Origin: Apodemus sylvaticus
Lineage: Eukaryota; Chordata; Mammalia; Rodentia; Muridae
DNA length: 64,000 nt
Assembly (NCBI RefSeq): GCF_947179515.1
Contig: NC_067477.1
Location: 70,932,801-70,996,800, forward strand
Direction of reading: 5' to 3'
Under the pieces are notes generated by a model, which was given only the letters and a program-made list of their open reading frames with translations, had not been told where the DNA came from and did no database searches. Made by a program: the position numbers and the translations under genes. Below are positions 26,123 through 38,174 of the stretch, one piece after another; position 1 is the first letter of the stretch; each line of letters opens with the position of its first letter.

Positions 26123-27130
26123 GAAAAACATCTGTGGCTTAAAACAGAAAAACATTGGTTAGCTATTAGTTTCTGAGGCCCAGGCCTTAGCCTCTCATGA
26201 AGTTACTAGGACACTGGTCAGGGCTGCAGCTAGAGGTTGGATTCTAGGATGACTCCTTCACACAGCTGTTGGCAAGGGGCCTGGTCTTTACTGCAGGAGC
26301 CTCACAAGACTCCTACTGCTAAGCAGACTTCCCATCCACCCTCAGAAAATAAGGGGCAGTAAAGGAGCTTTAGGAGACATGGAAGAGACCCAGGAGACAG
26401 TTACCTTAATGACATTAGAAAGTATTTTTACCAAACTAACTAACTGACAGTGCTGCAGTTTCAAGTTGCTCTGAATGACTAAAAATGACTTGGCTGGGTC
26501 TGAAGCCGGAGAGCCCCCGGATGCCTGTGTCCTCTGCAGTCACACACTGTGCGGTTACTGACTTGGTGTGACTTGGGCAAATGTCCCACTCAGACAGTGT
26601 GGCTGCCGGGGTGAGGTGGCTCAGCACCACATGGGGCACTGCTGTGTGGCCCACTCTGTTACCAGGAGCCAGCTCCCCTGAGATAACTCCGACATCATCG
26701 CTACAAGACTCCACTCATCCATAAGACGCCCTGTCACTGCATCTCCTCTCGGGTGTCAGCCTCAAAGCTCTCCACCCCCAGGGTCAGTTAGCCTGGCTCC
26801 TCAGTGTCTGTGGCATTTCGAGTGATTTTCTTTCCTGAGGTAGGGTCTCACAGGCTGGTGGTGAATTCTGTAGCAGAGAGTCAGTCACCTTGCAGTCAGA
26901 TGCTCCTGCCGTCTCCCAAGGGCAGGGATCGCAGGTTTGAGCCACCCCATCCTGCTCTCCGTGGTCTTTTGGAGTTTTTAGAAGCATGGACCTTGTTACT
27001 AGCTGACCCTAAATTCTTTATTTGATCTCCACGTTATAGTGAAGTTGATTTCTATTGCCTAAGAGGGCTGGCTGGACCACAGGTTGTTTAAGTACTATCG
27101 ACTTGATATGACTGGTGCTACTGTTTATGC
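26123..27130. other. Intron 11 interior without recognised elements
   Basis: About 1 kb between SINEs. I see no coding exon, no clear transposon and no tandem repeat; short open frames here have no recognisable product. Confidence 0.5.
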
Positions 27131-27182
27131 GTGTCATTTGTTTATAAATAACAACTTGTCATTTGTTTGTAAATAACAACCA
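27131..27182. repeat. 25-bp tandem duplication
   Basis: The unit gtcatttgtttataaataac, continuing aactt, is repeated once with a single substitution (tttata to tttgta). Confidence 0.85.
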
Positions 27183-27188
27183 TTTAGT

Positions 27189-27365
27189 GGGCTAGGCTAG
27201 CTAATAGAGTACTTGTCCAATAGCACAAAGCCCTGGTTTCTGTCCCCAGCACCACATACACTTGGCATGATAGCTCAGCCTAGGAGCCCAGCACTCAGGA
27301 GCTGCAGGCAAGGAACATCTATGCCACACGTCAGGCAAGGTCAGCCTAGGCTATCTGAAATCCTG
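27189..27365 (+). mobile_element. Old B4/ID-type SINE
   Basis: ggctaggctagctaatagag and gtccccagcaccacatacac, then a B1-like right part. Confidence 0.5.
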
Positions 27366-27396
27366 GAGGCTTTACATTTGTTTGTTTTGTTTGGGT

Positions 27397-27583
27397 TTTT
27401 TTTTTTTTTAATTCATTTTTTATGTATGTGAGTACATTGTCACTCTCTTCACACACACCAGAAGAGGGCAGTAGATCCCATTGCAGATGGTTGTGAGCCA
27501 CCACCATGTGGTTGCTGGGAATTGAACTCAGGGCCTCTGGAAGAGCAGTCAGTGCTCCTAACCACTTAGCCATCTCTCCAGCC
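27397..27583 (-). mobile_element. B2 SINE, antisense
   Basis: Reverse B2 with gttgctgggaattgaactca and cttagccatctctccagccg; T-rich tail at the left. Confidence 0.93.
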
Positions 27584-27735
27584 GCTTGTTTTAGGTTTTA
27601 AACCAACCACAACACCTGATCTTGCCCAAAAACCTAAAAAGCTATTTTTAATTAATTAATCAATTAAAACTTAATTTAATTTAGTGAGTCAAGATTACCA
27701 CTCTTTCTCATTTTGTTTTGTCAGTCTGTCTGTCT

Positions 27736-27880
27736 GTTTTTTTAAGATAGGGTTTCTCTGTATAGCCTTGGCTGTCCTAGAACTCTGTAGACCAGGCTGG
27801 CCTCGAACTCAAAGAGATCCACCTGCCTCTGCCTCCCAGGTGCTAGGATTCAAAGCATACACCACCACTACCCAGCATCC
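27736..27880 (-). mobile_element. B1 SINE, antisense
   Basis: tagggtttctctgtatagcc, gtagaccaggctggcctcga, accaccactacccagc. Confidence 0.9.
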
Positions 27881-27999
27881 CCATTTCAAAAATTACTGGT
27901 TTTTCATAGCTATTTCATTAAAATATTTAATGAGAATACTTACTCTAACTGATCCTTGAGAAATGGGGATGGCGCTCGGTGGTGGAGTGCTTGCCTAGT

Positions 28000-28510
28000 T
28001 CTCTGTGTGTGTGTGGGAGTGGACTAGCGCACACGTGGGACTCAGGTGTATGTGTGTTTGTGTGTGTGTGAGTAGACTAGTGCACCTGTGGGACTCAGGT
28101 GTATGTGTGTTTGTGTGTGTGTGAGTAGACTAGCGCACACGTGGGACTCAGGTGTATGTGTGTTTGTGTGTGTGTGAGTAGACTAGTGCACACGTGGGAC
28201 TCAGGTGTGTGTGGGGAGTGGACTAGTGCACACGTGGGAGGGACTCAGGTGTGTATGTGTGTGAGTAGACTAGCACACACATGGGACTCAGGTGTGTGTG
28301 TGTGTGAGTGGACTAGCACACACATGGGACTCAGGTGTGTGTGTGTGTGAGTGGACTAGCACACACATGGGACTCAGGTGTGTGTGTGTGTGAGTAGACT
28401 AGCACACACATGGGACTCAGGTGTGTGTGTGGGAGTAGACTAGCACACACATGGGACTCAGGTGTGTGTGTGTGTGAGTGGACTAGCACACACGTGGGAC
28501 TTTGAGCACA
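28000..28510. repeat. GT-rich VNTR, 11 units in two length classes
   Basis: The core gactagcacacacatgggac followed by tcaggtgtgtgtgtgtgtga recurs. Spacing of the ggactcag anchor is about 53 bp for the first four units and 42-44 bp for the rest. The difference is a tatgtgtgttt insert. It ends about 150 bases before exon 12. Confidence 0.95.
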
Positions 28511-28594
28511 CAGACATGCACACCGTCCGGCCGCCCTCTGGGGTTCTTAAGAGTAAGCATCTGCAGGGAAAAAAAATATTGCTAAAGAAACTAA

Positions 28595-28972
<378 letters not shown>

Positions 28973-29001
28973 TAGTCTACACAAGACCTTGGGCTGTGTA
29001 C

Positions 29002-29296
29002 AAACCTAGCACGGTGGTGTAGATCTGCAGTACCAGCTCTAGGGGCTAGAGAGAGATTACAAGTGAGTTAAAGCTACCCTAAGCCACATTAGACTCTGTC
29101 TCCAAAAACAGGTAAACCAATACTCTATTTAAATGAGAGCATCTTAAAATTGGTGTAACTCTCTAGGAATGGTACATCTAATCCCAGCACCGGGGATGAA
29201 AAGATAGGAGAAATGCCCATGAGTCCAAGGCTAGCCCATCCACACAATATGTTTCAGGTCAACTAGGACTACATAGTGAAAACTGTCAAAAACAAA
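29002..29296 (+). mobile_element. Two old B1-like fragments
   Basis: 29002-29105 (ctagcacggtggtgtagatc) and 29160-29296 (ctaatcccagcaccggggat). Confidence 0.55.
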
Positions 29297-29300
29297 AACC

Positions 29301-29492
29301 AGGCTGGAGAGATGGCTCAGCGGTTAAGAGCACTGACTGCTCTTCCAAAGGTCCTGAGTTCAAATCCCAGCAACCACATGATGGCTCACAACCATCCCTC
29401 TGATCTGATGAGACCTGATGCCCTCTTCTGGTGTGTCTGAAGACAGCTACAGTGTACTTACATATAATAAATAAATCTAAAGAAAAAGTTTA
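29301..29492 (+). mobile_element. B2 SINE
   Basis: Well-preserved B2 (aggctggagagatggctcag) with a short internal insertion ccctctgatctgatgagacc near 29395. Confidence 0.93.
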
Positions 29493-29511
29493 AAAACAAA
29501 AACAGCAACAC

Positions 29512-29725
29512 AGCATTGGAGAGGTGGTTTGGCAGTTAACAACACTTCCTTCCAGAGGACCAAAGCTCGGTCTCCAGCACTGACGTCAGATAACTTACGG
29601 CCCCTGGACCTCCGGCTCCCAGAGAGCTGATCCCCCTTCCCATCTCCGTGGACACTGCACTCAGGTGCCCACATCCACACGCAGAAGCACAACATAACAT
29701 AATATATTAAAATCATTGATACAAC
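29512..29725 (+). mobile_element. B3 SINE
   Basis: attggagaggtggtttggca head and cacatccacacgcagaagca right part. Confidence 0.7.
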
Positions 29726-30121
29726 GGGATTTTTATAATAATTTATGCATTTTCTGTAAAGAAAAAATACAGTAAGGAATAATAGATTAGGCTAGACTAG
29801 ATTCATTTGTTTTTCTGTGTGTTAGGAAATGAGTTTGGAGCCCATGCTCAGAAACATTTCTTACTTCCAAAAACACTGAACCAAATTTTCCCAAAGGGAA
29901 AAATAACACTGATGCTCAAATGTAATGAAGGAGGCAATGTATGCATGGATATGTAGTGGTTTTCCTTTATCCTTTTGTCCCAGGTCATTGGCTGCCTACC
30001 CACGCTGTGCAGCTCTAGTGGAAGCTGTGACAAGTCATGGCACATCTTAGTGTGGGTCCGATGTAGTCCCTAAACCTGTAGACCATGACATGAATCAAAT
30101 GTATAGAATGTCACCGTAAAA

Positions 30122-30172
30122 TACTGTGTGTCTGTGTGTGTGTGTGTGTGTGTCTGTGTGTGTGTGTGTGAG
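30122..30172. repeat. (GT)n microsatellite
   Basis: GT run with TCTG interruptions, joined to the T-rich side of antisense B1 copies. Confidence 0.92.
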
Positions 30173-30195
30173 TTGTTGGGGGTTGTTTCTTTCTT

Positions 30196-30506
30196 TCTTT
30201 TTTTTTTTTTTTCTTCGAGACAGGGTTTCTCTGTGTAGCCCTGGCTGTCCTGGAACTCACTCTTATAGACCAGGCTGGCTTCAAACTCAGAAATTCGCCT
30301 GCCTCTGCCTCCCAGAATGCTGGGATTACAGGCGTGGGCCACCACCACCTGACTGAATTTGGTTTTTTTGAGACAGGGTTTCTCTGTGTAGCCCTGGCTG
30401 TCCTGGAACTCACTCTGTAGACCAGGCTGGCCTCGAACTCAGAAATCCGCCTGCCTCTGCCTCCCAGAGTGCTGGGATTACAGGCGTGCACCACCACCGC
30501 CCGGCT
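30196..30506 (-). mobile_element. Tandem pair of antisense B1 copies
   Basis: Two young reverse B1 copies abut: 30196-30352 and 30353-30506, both with gagacagggtttctctgtgt and gctgggattacaggcgtg. The first ends accaccacctgac, the second accaccgcccggct. They lie about 315 bases before exon 13. Confidence 0.95.
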
Positions 30507-30820
30507 GGGGGGGTGGGGTGGTTCTAATGTGACTGCTAGTTTTACACAGTGTAGAGGCACCTGAGAAGAGTAGGCCGGAAGGCAAACCCCCTCCCCTGCG
30601 CTGAGTGCCCCCGCAACCCCACCCCACCGCTCCACCCTGCCGCCACAACTGCTATTTTTATGTAATGCCCGTTGGCACTAGGACTTCCCAAACTAAAGAG
30701 AACTGGAATAAATATAAACCTTTGCCACTTTAACTGCTAAGAGTTTGCAAGAACATTTGTTCTTTGTATCTCTGTTCTAGCTTTGTAAATTTACTCTTTC
30801 TTCTCATCTTGCTGGGTTAG

Positions 30821-31099
<279 letters not shown>

Positions 31100-31221
31100 T
31101 AGAAAGCCCTTATGAGAGGCCACAGCGGTGTCTGCCAAAGGCCGGTTCTTAGCACCAGGGGCAGCAGGATCTCTGGGGGCTAAGGGTTCGTCAGGACCCT
31201 GTCTCAAAAACAAGCAAAGGG

Positions 31222-31345
31222 AAGTGATTGCCGCGGTGGTAGCACACGTCCCTAACTCCAGAATTCTGCATGGGGCCCAGATGGTCACCATGAGTTTGAG
31301 GCCCACCTGGGCAACACAGTGAGACTGTCTTCAAAAACAAAATGA
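31222..31345 (+). mobile_element. Old B1 fragment
   Basis: gccgcggtggtagcacacgt through gggcaacacagtgagactgt. Confidence 0.6.
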
Positions 31346-31659
31346 CAGGAGTGTCCTGGGACCCAGCCCTAGATGAAGAGTTAGGGGATCAACAGCTGCT
31401 GAGAGAGGACACTTGGTCTTCCCAGAAATGAGCTCCTGCTTGATTATGCAATAGCAAGTGGTCAGCTCTAAGAATTAAACTCACTCAGCAGCTTGTATTC
31501 ATATATGTATTTTTGAAGGTACTCACACACCAATAAAAAAATAAAGAGGCTATGAATTTGAGAAAGAGTGGGGACATGGGAGGGATTAGGAGGAGGAGGG
31601 AGAAGTGATAAAAATACAGTAGACATCAGTTTTTAAATCAGTTTTTAAAAAGAAAAAGA

Positions 31660-31850
31660 GGGTGCCGGAGACATGGCTCAGTGGTTAAGAGCACTGCCTA
31701 CGCTTCCAGAGGTCCTGAGTTCAATTCCCAGCAACCACATGGTGACTCACAGCCATCTGTAATGAGATCTGGTGCCCTTCTCTGGTGTGCAGGAATATGT
31801 GCAGGCAGAACTACTGTATGCATAGTAAATAAATAATTCTTTTTAAAAGG
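31660..31850 (+). mobile_element. B2 SINE
   Basis: gtgccggagacatggctcag head, cagcaaccacatggtgactc, AATAAATAATTC tail. Confidence 0.88.
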
Positions 31851-31851
31851 G

Positions 31852-31975
31852 GTGTCTCAGGGAGGTGGCAAACGCCTTTAATCCGGAACTCAAGAGGCAG
31901 AGACAGGTAGAATCTCTGTGAGTTCAAGGACAGCCAGAGATTTATCCAGAGAAACCCTGTCTTGAAAAGCAGGAA
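31852..31975 (+). mobile_element. B1 SINE, abutting the B2
   Basis: gggaggtggcaaacgccttt through gagaaaccctgtcttgaaaa. Confidence 0.78.
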
Positions 31976-31985
31976 AGAAAAAGAG

Positions 31986-32265
31986 AACTGGAAAGGTAGC
32001 TCCATCAATAAACATTTGCCTTGGCAGCACTAGGACCTGAGTTTGGTTGTTCAAAACCTGTAATCCCAGCACTCAGGAGGTAGAGACAGGATAATAACAA
32101 GTTTTAATGTTATCTTCAGTGAATTTGGTGCTGGGGTAGCCCTAAAAAAAAAGAAAAAGTGGGGTAGGGTGGAGGTGGTGCTTGCTTGTTCCAGTGCCAA
32201 GGAGACAGAAGCAAGTAGTCCCTGGGCCTCCCTATCCGGCCTGTATGTGGGTTCTGGATGAGGAT
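31986..32265 (+). mobile_element. B4-type composite SINE
   Basis: ID-like head (gaactggaaaggtagctcca) plus B1-like part (aacctgtaatcccagcactc). Confidence 0.6.
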
Positions 32266-32266
32266 A

Positions 32267-32301
<35 letters not shown>
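32267..32301. repeat. (CA)17 microsatellite
   Basis: A pure CA run about 110 bases upstream of the last exon's acceptor. Confidence 0.95.
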
Positions 32302-32303
<2 letters not shown>

Positions 32304-32338
32304 TAAGCAGGTATGATGTTAATCCCAGGTACTAGTAA

Positions 32339-32716
<378 letters not shown>

Positions 32717-33149
32717 CCTGCTCTTCTAGGACACGGAGCACCTGAATGTAACTCACTCGATGTTTCCTTGCTTTGGGAAAAAAGTGAAACTTGAGGCACA
32801 AGTGCACTAGGAGATCCTGTCGGTTCTAAATTCAGGAGTGACCGAAACCTAACCTTCTTGCTAATTTTGCTTTTATTTTGTTTCCGTTTACTAAGGCCAT
32901 GGAACTGTCAGAATTCTTGCCAGGCATTTCAAGAAAGAAAGTGCCAAAGATCCAACTTTACTAAGCAGTCCGCTGCCTTGACCATGAAGGGGTTCCTTCT
33001 AACGGGCTGTAGGGCCGTAGGCTGAAAGGCATCACTGTATTATAAAGTATCTACGCTTACACCACATCCCACTTTCTATGTGAAATCCTGCCTTATTCAG
33101 TGGTAGTATCAAACTTGGTTGCATTTCTCAAGGAACATCAACGATTAGA

Positions 33150-33285
33150 GCAGGGAAGGATGGCACTCACCTGAGGAGACTGAGACGGGTGATGGTCCAA
33201 GTCCCAGCCAGCCTGGTCCACAGAGTGCGTTCCTGGACAGCCAGGGCTACACAGAGAAACCCAGCCTCAAACAAAGAACCAAATC
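33150..33285 (+). mobile_element. Old B1 inside the Heatr5a 3' UTR
   Basis: gatggcactcacctgaggag through ggctacacagagaaacccag. Same strand as the mRNA. Confidence 0.8.
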
Positions 33286-33944
33286 TAGAATTACCCAACC
33301 TGTAACAGGAGAGACTGCTTCAGCCCTGTGTGTAGCTCAAGGCTGTGGCGGCATCATGGATCACGGATCATGGTGATAGCTTCTGAGTGAGTTTATGCTG
33401 AGTCCCCGCGAATGCTTTCATGTGAATAGAAGATCTCCCTCCTACCATTCTCAAATGGATTTTCTGTTACCTCTGTTCCTTTTGTTTGTTTTTATTTGTG
33501 GAAATCATTCATATTGAAAGCTTAATATAGAGTCATGTCTATATCAATATGGGGTTATATGAATGTCATATTTAGTACAACAAATTTAGAACTTCTGTGA
33601 ATACAAATACTTTTTTAACACAGAATGTATTTTAATATTAAAAATATAATGATAAAGTCATACTGGTAGAAAATATTTTTGGCTATGTTTATGATCATTT
33701 TCCCTCCACTTCAACATTGTACTGTGTAAATTGACCACTATGTCAAAATGATGCAGCTTCCTGTTAAAATTTACAAACTGCAGGGATAGAGGTGTGGTCA
33801 GCATTGAGAAAAACTGATTAGGCCAGGAGCCACGTGGTGGGCTCCGTTTTATCGTGCTTGTATGTAAATACTCTTGTAAAGCACTCAGAGTGGAAAGCCT
33901 TCTGCAAACTCTAACACTACAATCAAACTTTTCTATACTGCATA

Positions 33945-33950
33945 AATAAA
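33945..33950 (+). terminator. Heatr5a: Poly(A) signal AATAAA of Heatr5a
   Basis: Canonical AATAAA in the context cataaataaagc, followed within 30 bases by a T-rich and GT-containing stretch (tttaatgtttttgtattttg) suitable as a downstream element. It is the first strong signal after the stop codon. Confidence 0.75.
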
Positions 33951-33974
33951 GCTAATTTCTTTAATGTTTTTGTA

Positions 33975-34484
33975 TTTTGAGGTATCCGTTCAGGGACAAT
34001 GAGCTGGTTTTCTCTCCAATTCGCAACACCCCCTCCCCCAACTTGGCTTTGCCTCTCTGCAGGAGCTCTTCCTGGAGGGCTTGCTGCTCTCAGCTAAAAT
34101 GCCCTCCTTCTCCCTAGTTCCTTCTGTGAACTCCATCTCCTCTCGGGCATAGGCTAAGTTTTGCTAACAACGTATTACATATACCCTTGACCTAGTTTAA
34201 CTTCTGCCTCACTCCTCTGTGTTGCTGTAGTCACTACCACAGTGTAATGCCTAATATGCCCGTTGGTCCAGTGTACTATCATCTCACCTCCCTTGTCGAT
34301 GGCTTCCCCAGAGGGAGAGATTGTGTCCAGTAACCTTGCCTCGGTGTCATCAGCCATGTTCCTAGCAGCAGCTGAAATGCTCTGGTGTGAGCCCGAGTTA
34401 GACTCGGGAGCACGTTTCTTTACCAAGGAAAATGCAGCCCAGGTGCTCTTTGGATATAACCTATTAGTTTGATTATTAGGGTCT
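33975..34484. other. Start of intergenic region, no recognised feature
   Basis: About 500 bases with no transposon I can name, no microsatellite and no convincing gene. Short frames on both strands around 34175-34472 have no recognisable product. Confidence 0.5.
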
Positions 34485-34760
34485 CTTAGTTACTGTTATA
34501 TTCCCGTGAAGGGACACCGTGACCAAGACAACTCATAAAAAGGAAAGCATTTGACTGGGGGCTCGCTCATGGTTTCAGAGGGTTAGTCCATTATCCTCAT
34601 GGTAAGAAGCAGACAGACATGGGGCTGGGACAGTAGCTAAGGGCTGCTCCCTGATCCCCAGGGAGCGTGCAGGACTCAACGCCCACCCCCAAGTGACACA
34701 CCTCCTCCAGCAAGGCCACTCTTAACCATTCCACACAGCTCATCAGCTGGGGACTTATTG
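34485..34760 (+). mobile_element. Rodent medium-reiteration repeat
   Basis: gtctcttagttactgttata, acaccgtgaccaagacaact, gtttcagagggttagtccat and a right part with acctcctccagcaaggccac. The same family recurs at 53808-54320. I do not name the family. Confidence 0.7.
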
Positions 34761-35099
34761 TTTCATCCATTTTGATTGTTTCATTTGGTTGTTAAGATTT
34801 CTGCTCAGCATTTTATTGGCATAATGTTTTTAAGCACATCATCTTATTTGACAGTGCTGAATTTTAAGATATTACTTTGCTGATAAGAAAAGTAGTAATG
34901 GCTGAGGATTTGAACTTGTCTTTCAAGGCAGCTTCCTTTAGGCAGTGGTTCTCAACTTGTGAGTCTTGACCCCTTTGGGGATCCAACGACCTTTTCACAG
35001 GGGTTGTATAGCAGATATCCTGCCTATCAGATATTTGTATTACCATTGATAACAGTAGCAAAATTACAGTTATAAGACAGCAATGAAAATAACTTTATG

Positions 35100-35288
35100 G
35101 GGCTAGAAAGATGGCTCAGTGGTCAAGAACACTGGTCTTCCAAAGATCCTGAGTTCAATTCCCAGCAACCACATGGTGGCTCACAACCATCTGTAATAGG
35201 ATCTGATGCTCTCTTCTGGTTTATCTGAGGAGAGCAACAGTGTATTCATATACATATAAAGAAATAAATCTTAAAAAATAAAAATAAT
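35100..35288 (+). mobile_element. B2 SINE nested in hAT-like element
   Basis: ggctagaaagatggctcagt through a AAATAAATC tail. Inserted into aataactttatg, repeated as aataattttatg at about 35483. Confidence 0.9.
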
Positions 35289-35290
35289 AA

Positions 35291-35480
35291 GCTGGGCGGT
35301 GGTGGCGCACGCCTTTAATCCCAGCACTCTGGGAGGCAGAGGCAGGCGGATTTCTGAGTTCGAGGCCAGCCTGGTCTATAGAGTGAGTTCCAGGACAGCC
35401 AGGGCTATACAGAGAAACCCTGTCTCGAAAAAACCAAATCCAAAAAGCCAAAAATAAATAAATAAATAAATAAAATAAAA
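35291..35480 (+). mobile_element. Young B1 SINE in the B2 tail
   Basis: gctgggcggtggtggcgcac through cctgtctcgaaaaaaccaaa, followed by AAATAAAT repeats. Confidence 0.93.
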
Positions 35481-35774
35481 ATAATAATTTTATGATTGGG
35501 GGTCACCACAACATGAGGTTGAAGAGTTACAGCATTAGGAAGGTTGAGAACCACTGCCTTAGGGACTTCCTCACTCTTTGTTGAAGGGGCTTTGAACAAA
35601 CTATCCTAGGCAAACTCTTCTCTCTCCCCTTATAACCAAACCATTTCTACTAATAAATTATGTAAAAGTAAGCAAAACATAATATCCTCTGTAGTTCTTA
35701 CGAAGGAATAGTCAAAATGAAAAATACATTGGAAGACTTTTTGTTTTGTTTGTCCCCTCCTCACCCCCACCCCA

Positions 35775-35920
35775 TCCCCAGAGACAGGGTTTCTCTGTGT
35801 AGACCTGACTATACTGGAAATCACTCTGTAGACCAGGCTGGCCTTGAACTCAGAAATCTACCTGCTTCTGCCTCCTGAGTGCTGGGATTAGAGGTATGCA
35901 CTACTACTGCCTAGCTGGAA
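35775..35920 (-). mobile_element. B1 SINE, antisense
   Basis: agagacagggtttctctgtg through gcactactactgcctagct. Confidence 0.9.
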
Positions 35921-36522
35921 GTTCTGTATAATCAAATGTTATTTCCGTGAGCTGGTGCTCTGAATAGCAGATGAATGTCCACTGTCAGTAACTCTAGTGA
36001 AACAGGCAGTGGGATATTAGGATTGGGATATGAAACATCCCACAGATAGCCCACATGGTGGAGACACTGTTGAGTAGCTGGGTAGAGAGGAAGCTCACCC
36101 CATCCGTGTACTAGTCACTGAGCCCGTGGCTGGATGAGCTGTTGGAAGGGGAGCCTCCCTGAAGCAGGTGCGGCAGTGGAGGTGTGCCGGTGCAGAGTGC
36201 ACACGCTGCCCCCACCCCCACCCCCACCCCCGGGACCTTCCTCTTTCTAACTCCTGCCTGCCACGTGAACAGCTTTACTCCCATACTGCCTTGCCATGGT
36301 CCTACAGGGGTGACCTCAGGGGTCACAAACTGAACTGTAGCTCAGTTCAGATGAATGCATTCCCCATTTTAACTTGTTTCTCCCCTCTATTTTGTCACCT
36401 TGATGGGAAACTAACAGTATTTTAATTACTCCACACCCCCACAACCCTCACATCGGAACTAGAGGCACAGGCACTGGTTGAGCTAGTTGTTCTGTGTAAC
36501 CCATTGTTTCAAAGTTTGTTAT

Positions 36523-36612
36523 GGAGCCAGGCAACAGTGACACACACCTTTAATCCCAGCACATGGGAGGCAAAGGTAGGCAGATTTCTGAGTTCAAGGC
36601 CAGCCAGGCCTC
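36523..36612 (+). mobile_element. B1 SINE lacking its right third
   Basis: agccaggcaacagtgacaca through ttcaaggccagccaggcc, then directly an A/C-rich tail; the tctacagagtgagttcc part is missing. Confidence 0.8.
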
Positions 36613-36640
36613 AAACACACAAAATAACAACAACAAAAAA

Positions 36641-36862
36641 GGTAAGGGGCTGGAGGTAAAACTCAGTTTGTAGAGCACCTGCCTAGTGTTTTTGATACCC
36701 AGAGTTCAACCCCCCAGGTCCATATTAACTAGATATGGTGGTGCACACCTGTCATCACAACACTGAAGCGAAGGCAGGAGGATCGGGAACTCAAGGGCAT
36801 CCTCCACCCCAGTGACATAGAGACTACTGGGAGGTACACCAAAACCGTGTTCAAAAACAGCA
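36641..36862 (+). mobile_element. B4/RSINE-type composite SINE
   Basis: ggctggaggtaaaactcagt head, then tggtggtgcacacctgtcat B1-like part. Confidence 0.65.
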
Positions 36863-37180
36863 GAAAGGAAGTGTATGAAAGAAGCTAAGTTAAGATCAGC
36901 GAGGCCAGAAAGGAAACCAAGGCTCCCAATAAACAGCAATGAGAGAATCCGCAGGCAATGAGAGAATGCTCAGAGAACGGCACATGATGGAGCAGAGTCA
37001 TAACCGGAGAGCTTTTGCAACAGAAGAGAATCAGTCCCCTTTGGCCTTTAATTGTGATACTATATTTGCATTATGAGGGAAGAAATTCTATTCTTAAATT
37101 AATACAAAGCTAAACAATGTACTGACTGACTTGAGACCCCAAAAGGCATCAGCTTTAACTATAAAGTTAAGATGTTGAAC
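36863..37180. other. Intergenic stretch, nothing recognised
   Basis: About 320 bases of AT-balanced sequence with a small duplication (caatgagagaatccgcaggcaatgagagaatg, about 36936-36968) and no gene. Confidence 0.5.
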
Positions 37181-37490
37181 CAGGAAGGAGCTGGTAGTTC
37201 AGTGGTTGAATACTGCTGCTCTTCCAGAGGCTTCAAGTCCAGTGACCAGCACCCAGTGGCTTGCAACTGTCTGTTCACTCCAGTTCCAGGAATCTAGCGC
37301 CCTCTTATAGCCTTCTTGGGGTACTGCACATATGTAGCACATAAGCCTTTTGTCTTAATTTTTAACTTTTATTTAGTGTGTGTGTGCGACCAGAGGTCAA
37401 AGGACAACTTGCAGGAATCAGTCCTTTTCTTCCATCATGTGAATCCCAGGGTCAAACTCAGTGTAGACACAGGTTTTTCTACCCAGCCTC
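37181..37490. mobile_element. B3 SINE (+) followed by antisense SINE
   Basis: 37181-37350 reads as + strand B3 (ctggtagttcagtggttgaa); 37376-37487 reads as a reverse B3/B4 fragment (gaccagaggtcaaaggacaa). Confidence 0.6.
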
Positions 37491-37504
37491 CTTGTTCTCA
37501 GAAT

Positions 37505-37800
37505 AACAAATGAAAATTATTTATAAACAAATAGCTAGGCCATAAGCTTTGGCTTGTTCCCTGACTACTCATAACTTATAGAATCCATTTATTCTAGTCT
37601 GTGTCTGCCACATGGCTAGTTACCACTCCTCGGTTTCATTCATCCATTGCCTCCGAGTTCAGGCTAAAGCCCTCCTGCTCTTGGCTCTTTGCCAGAATCC
37701 AATCTCTGTCTGTCGGATGTCCCACCTTCTATTTCCTGCCTCAGCTAATAGGCCGTCAGCTTTTTATTGACAGGTGATTCTTCCTGACACAGTACTGAGA
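37505..37800 (+). mobile_element. LTR-like element (RMER17-like)
   Basis: agctaggccataagctttgg, gtctgccacatggctagtta and ttcctgcctcagctaatagg match a common rodent ERV-derived LTR type as I remember it. No internal viral genes are present. Confidence 0.5.
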
Positions 37801-38174
37801 GATTCTCTGTACAACTCAGGTCATCAGGCTTGGCAGCACGGCCTTTGCCCTTGAGCCTTCTAGCCTGGCAAAGCCTTCTGTTTTATAATCAATCAATCTT
37901 GGCGGGGTCGGGAGGTGCGGTGAGGGCCTCCCCACTGCTTGAGCTAACACACCCAGTGACTGTCAAGTAGTAGACACAACATCTAGCCTTTGTTTCAACA
38001 CAAAGGTTTTCTAAAAATAGGCTGTGTAGCTTAGGTCGGGCATCCGTGGAAGCAGGCGGGCCTTGCTCTGTGGCGGTGGCCGGTGCTGCTGTTGCTCTGC
38101 CTGCTGAGTTTTCAGGCCAGACTTTCTCATCATTAACAACCATTCTGGCTTATCCATGTGAAGGGGATTTTAGA

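Larger units (their letters stand above)
32717..33970 (+). other. Heatr5a: Heatr5a 3' UTR
   Basis: About 1.25 kb between the stop codon and the expected cleavage site. The second half (33470-33960) is AT-rich. It contains one old + strand B1 copy (33150-33280) and no long open frame. The end is inferred from the single good AATAAA at 33945; cleavage would fall 10-30 bases beyond. Confidence 0.75.
34943..35556 (+). mobile_element. hAT-like short DNA transposon (URR1-type), interrupted
   Basis: The left end is cagtggttctcaacttgtga and the right end is ggttgagaaccactg, which are terminal inverted repeats. An imperfect 8-bp duplication (cctttagg/ccttaggg) flanks it, as expected for hAT elements. 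The body is split at about 35100 by a B2 and a B1 and resumes at about 35482. Confidence 0.85.
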
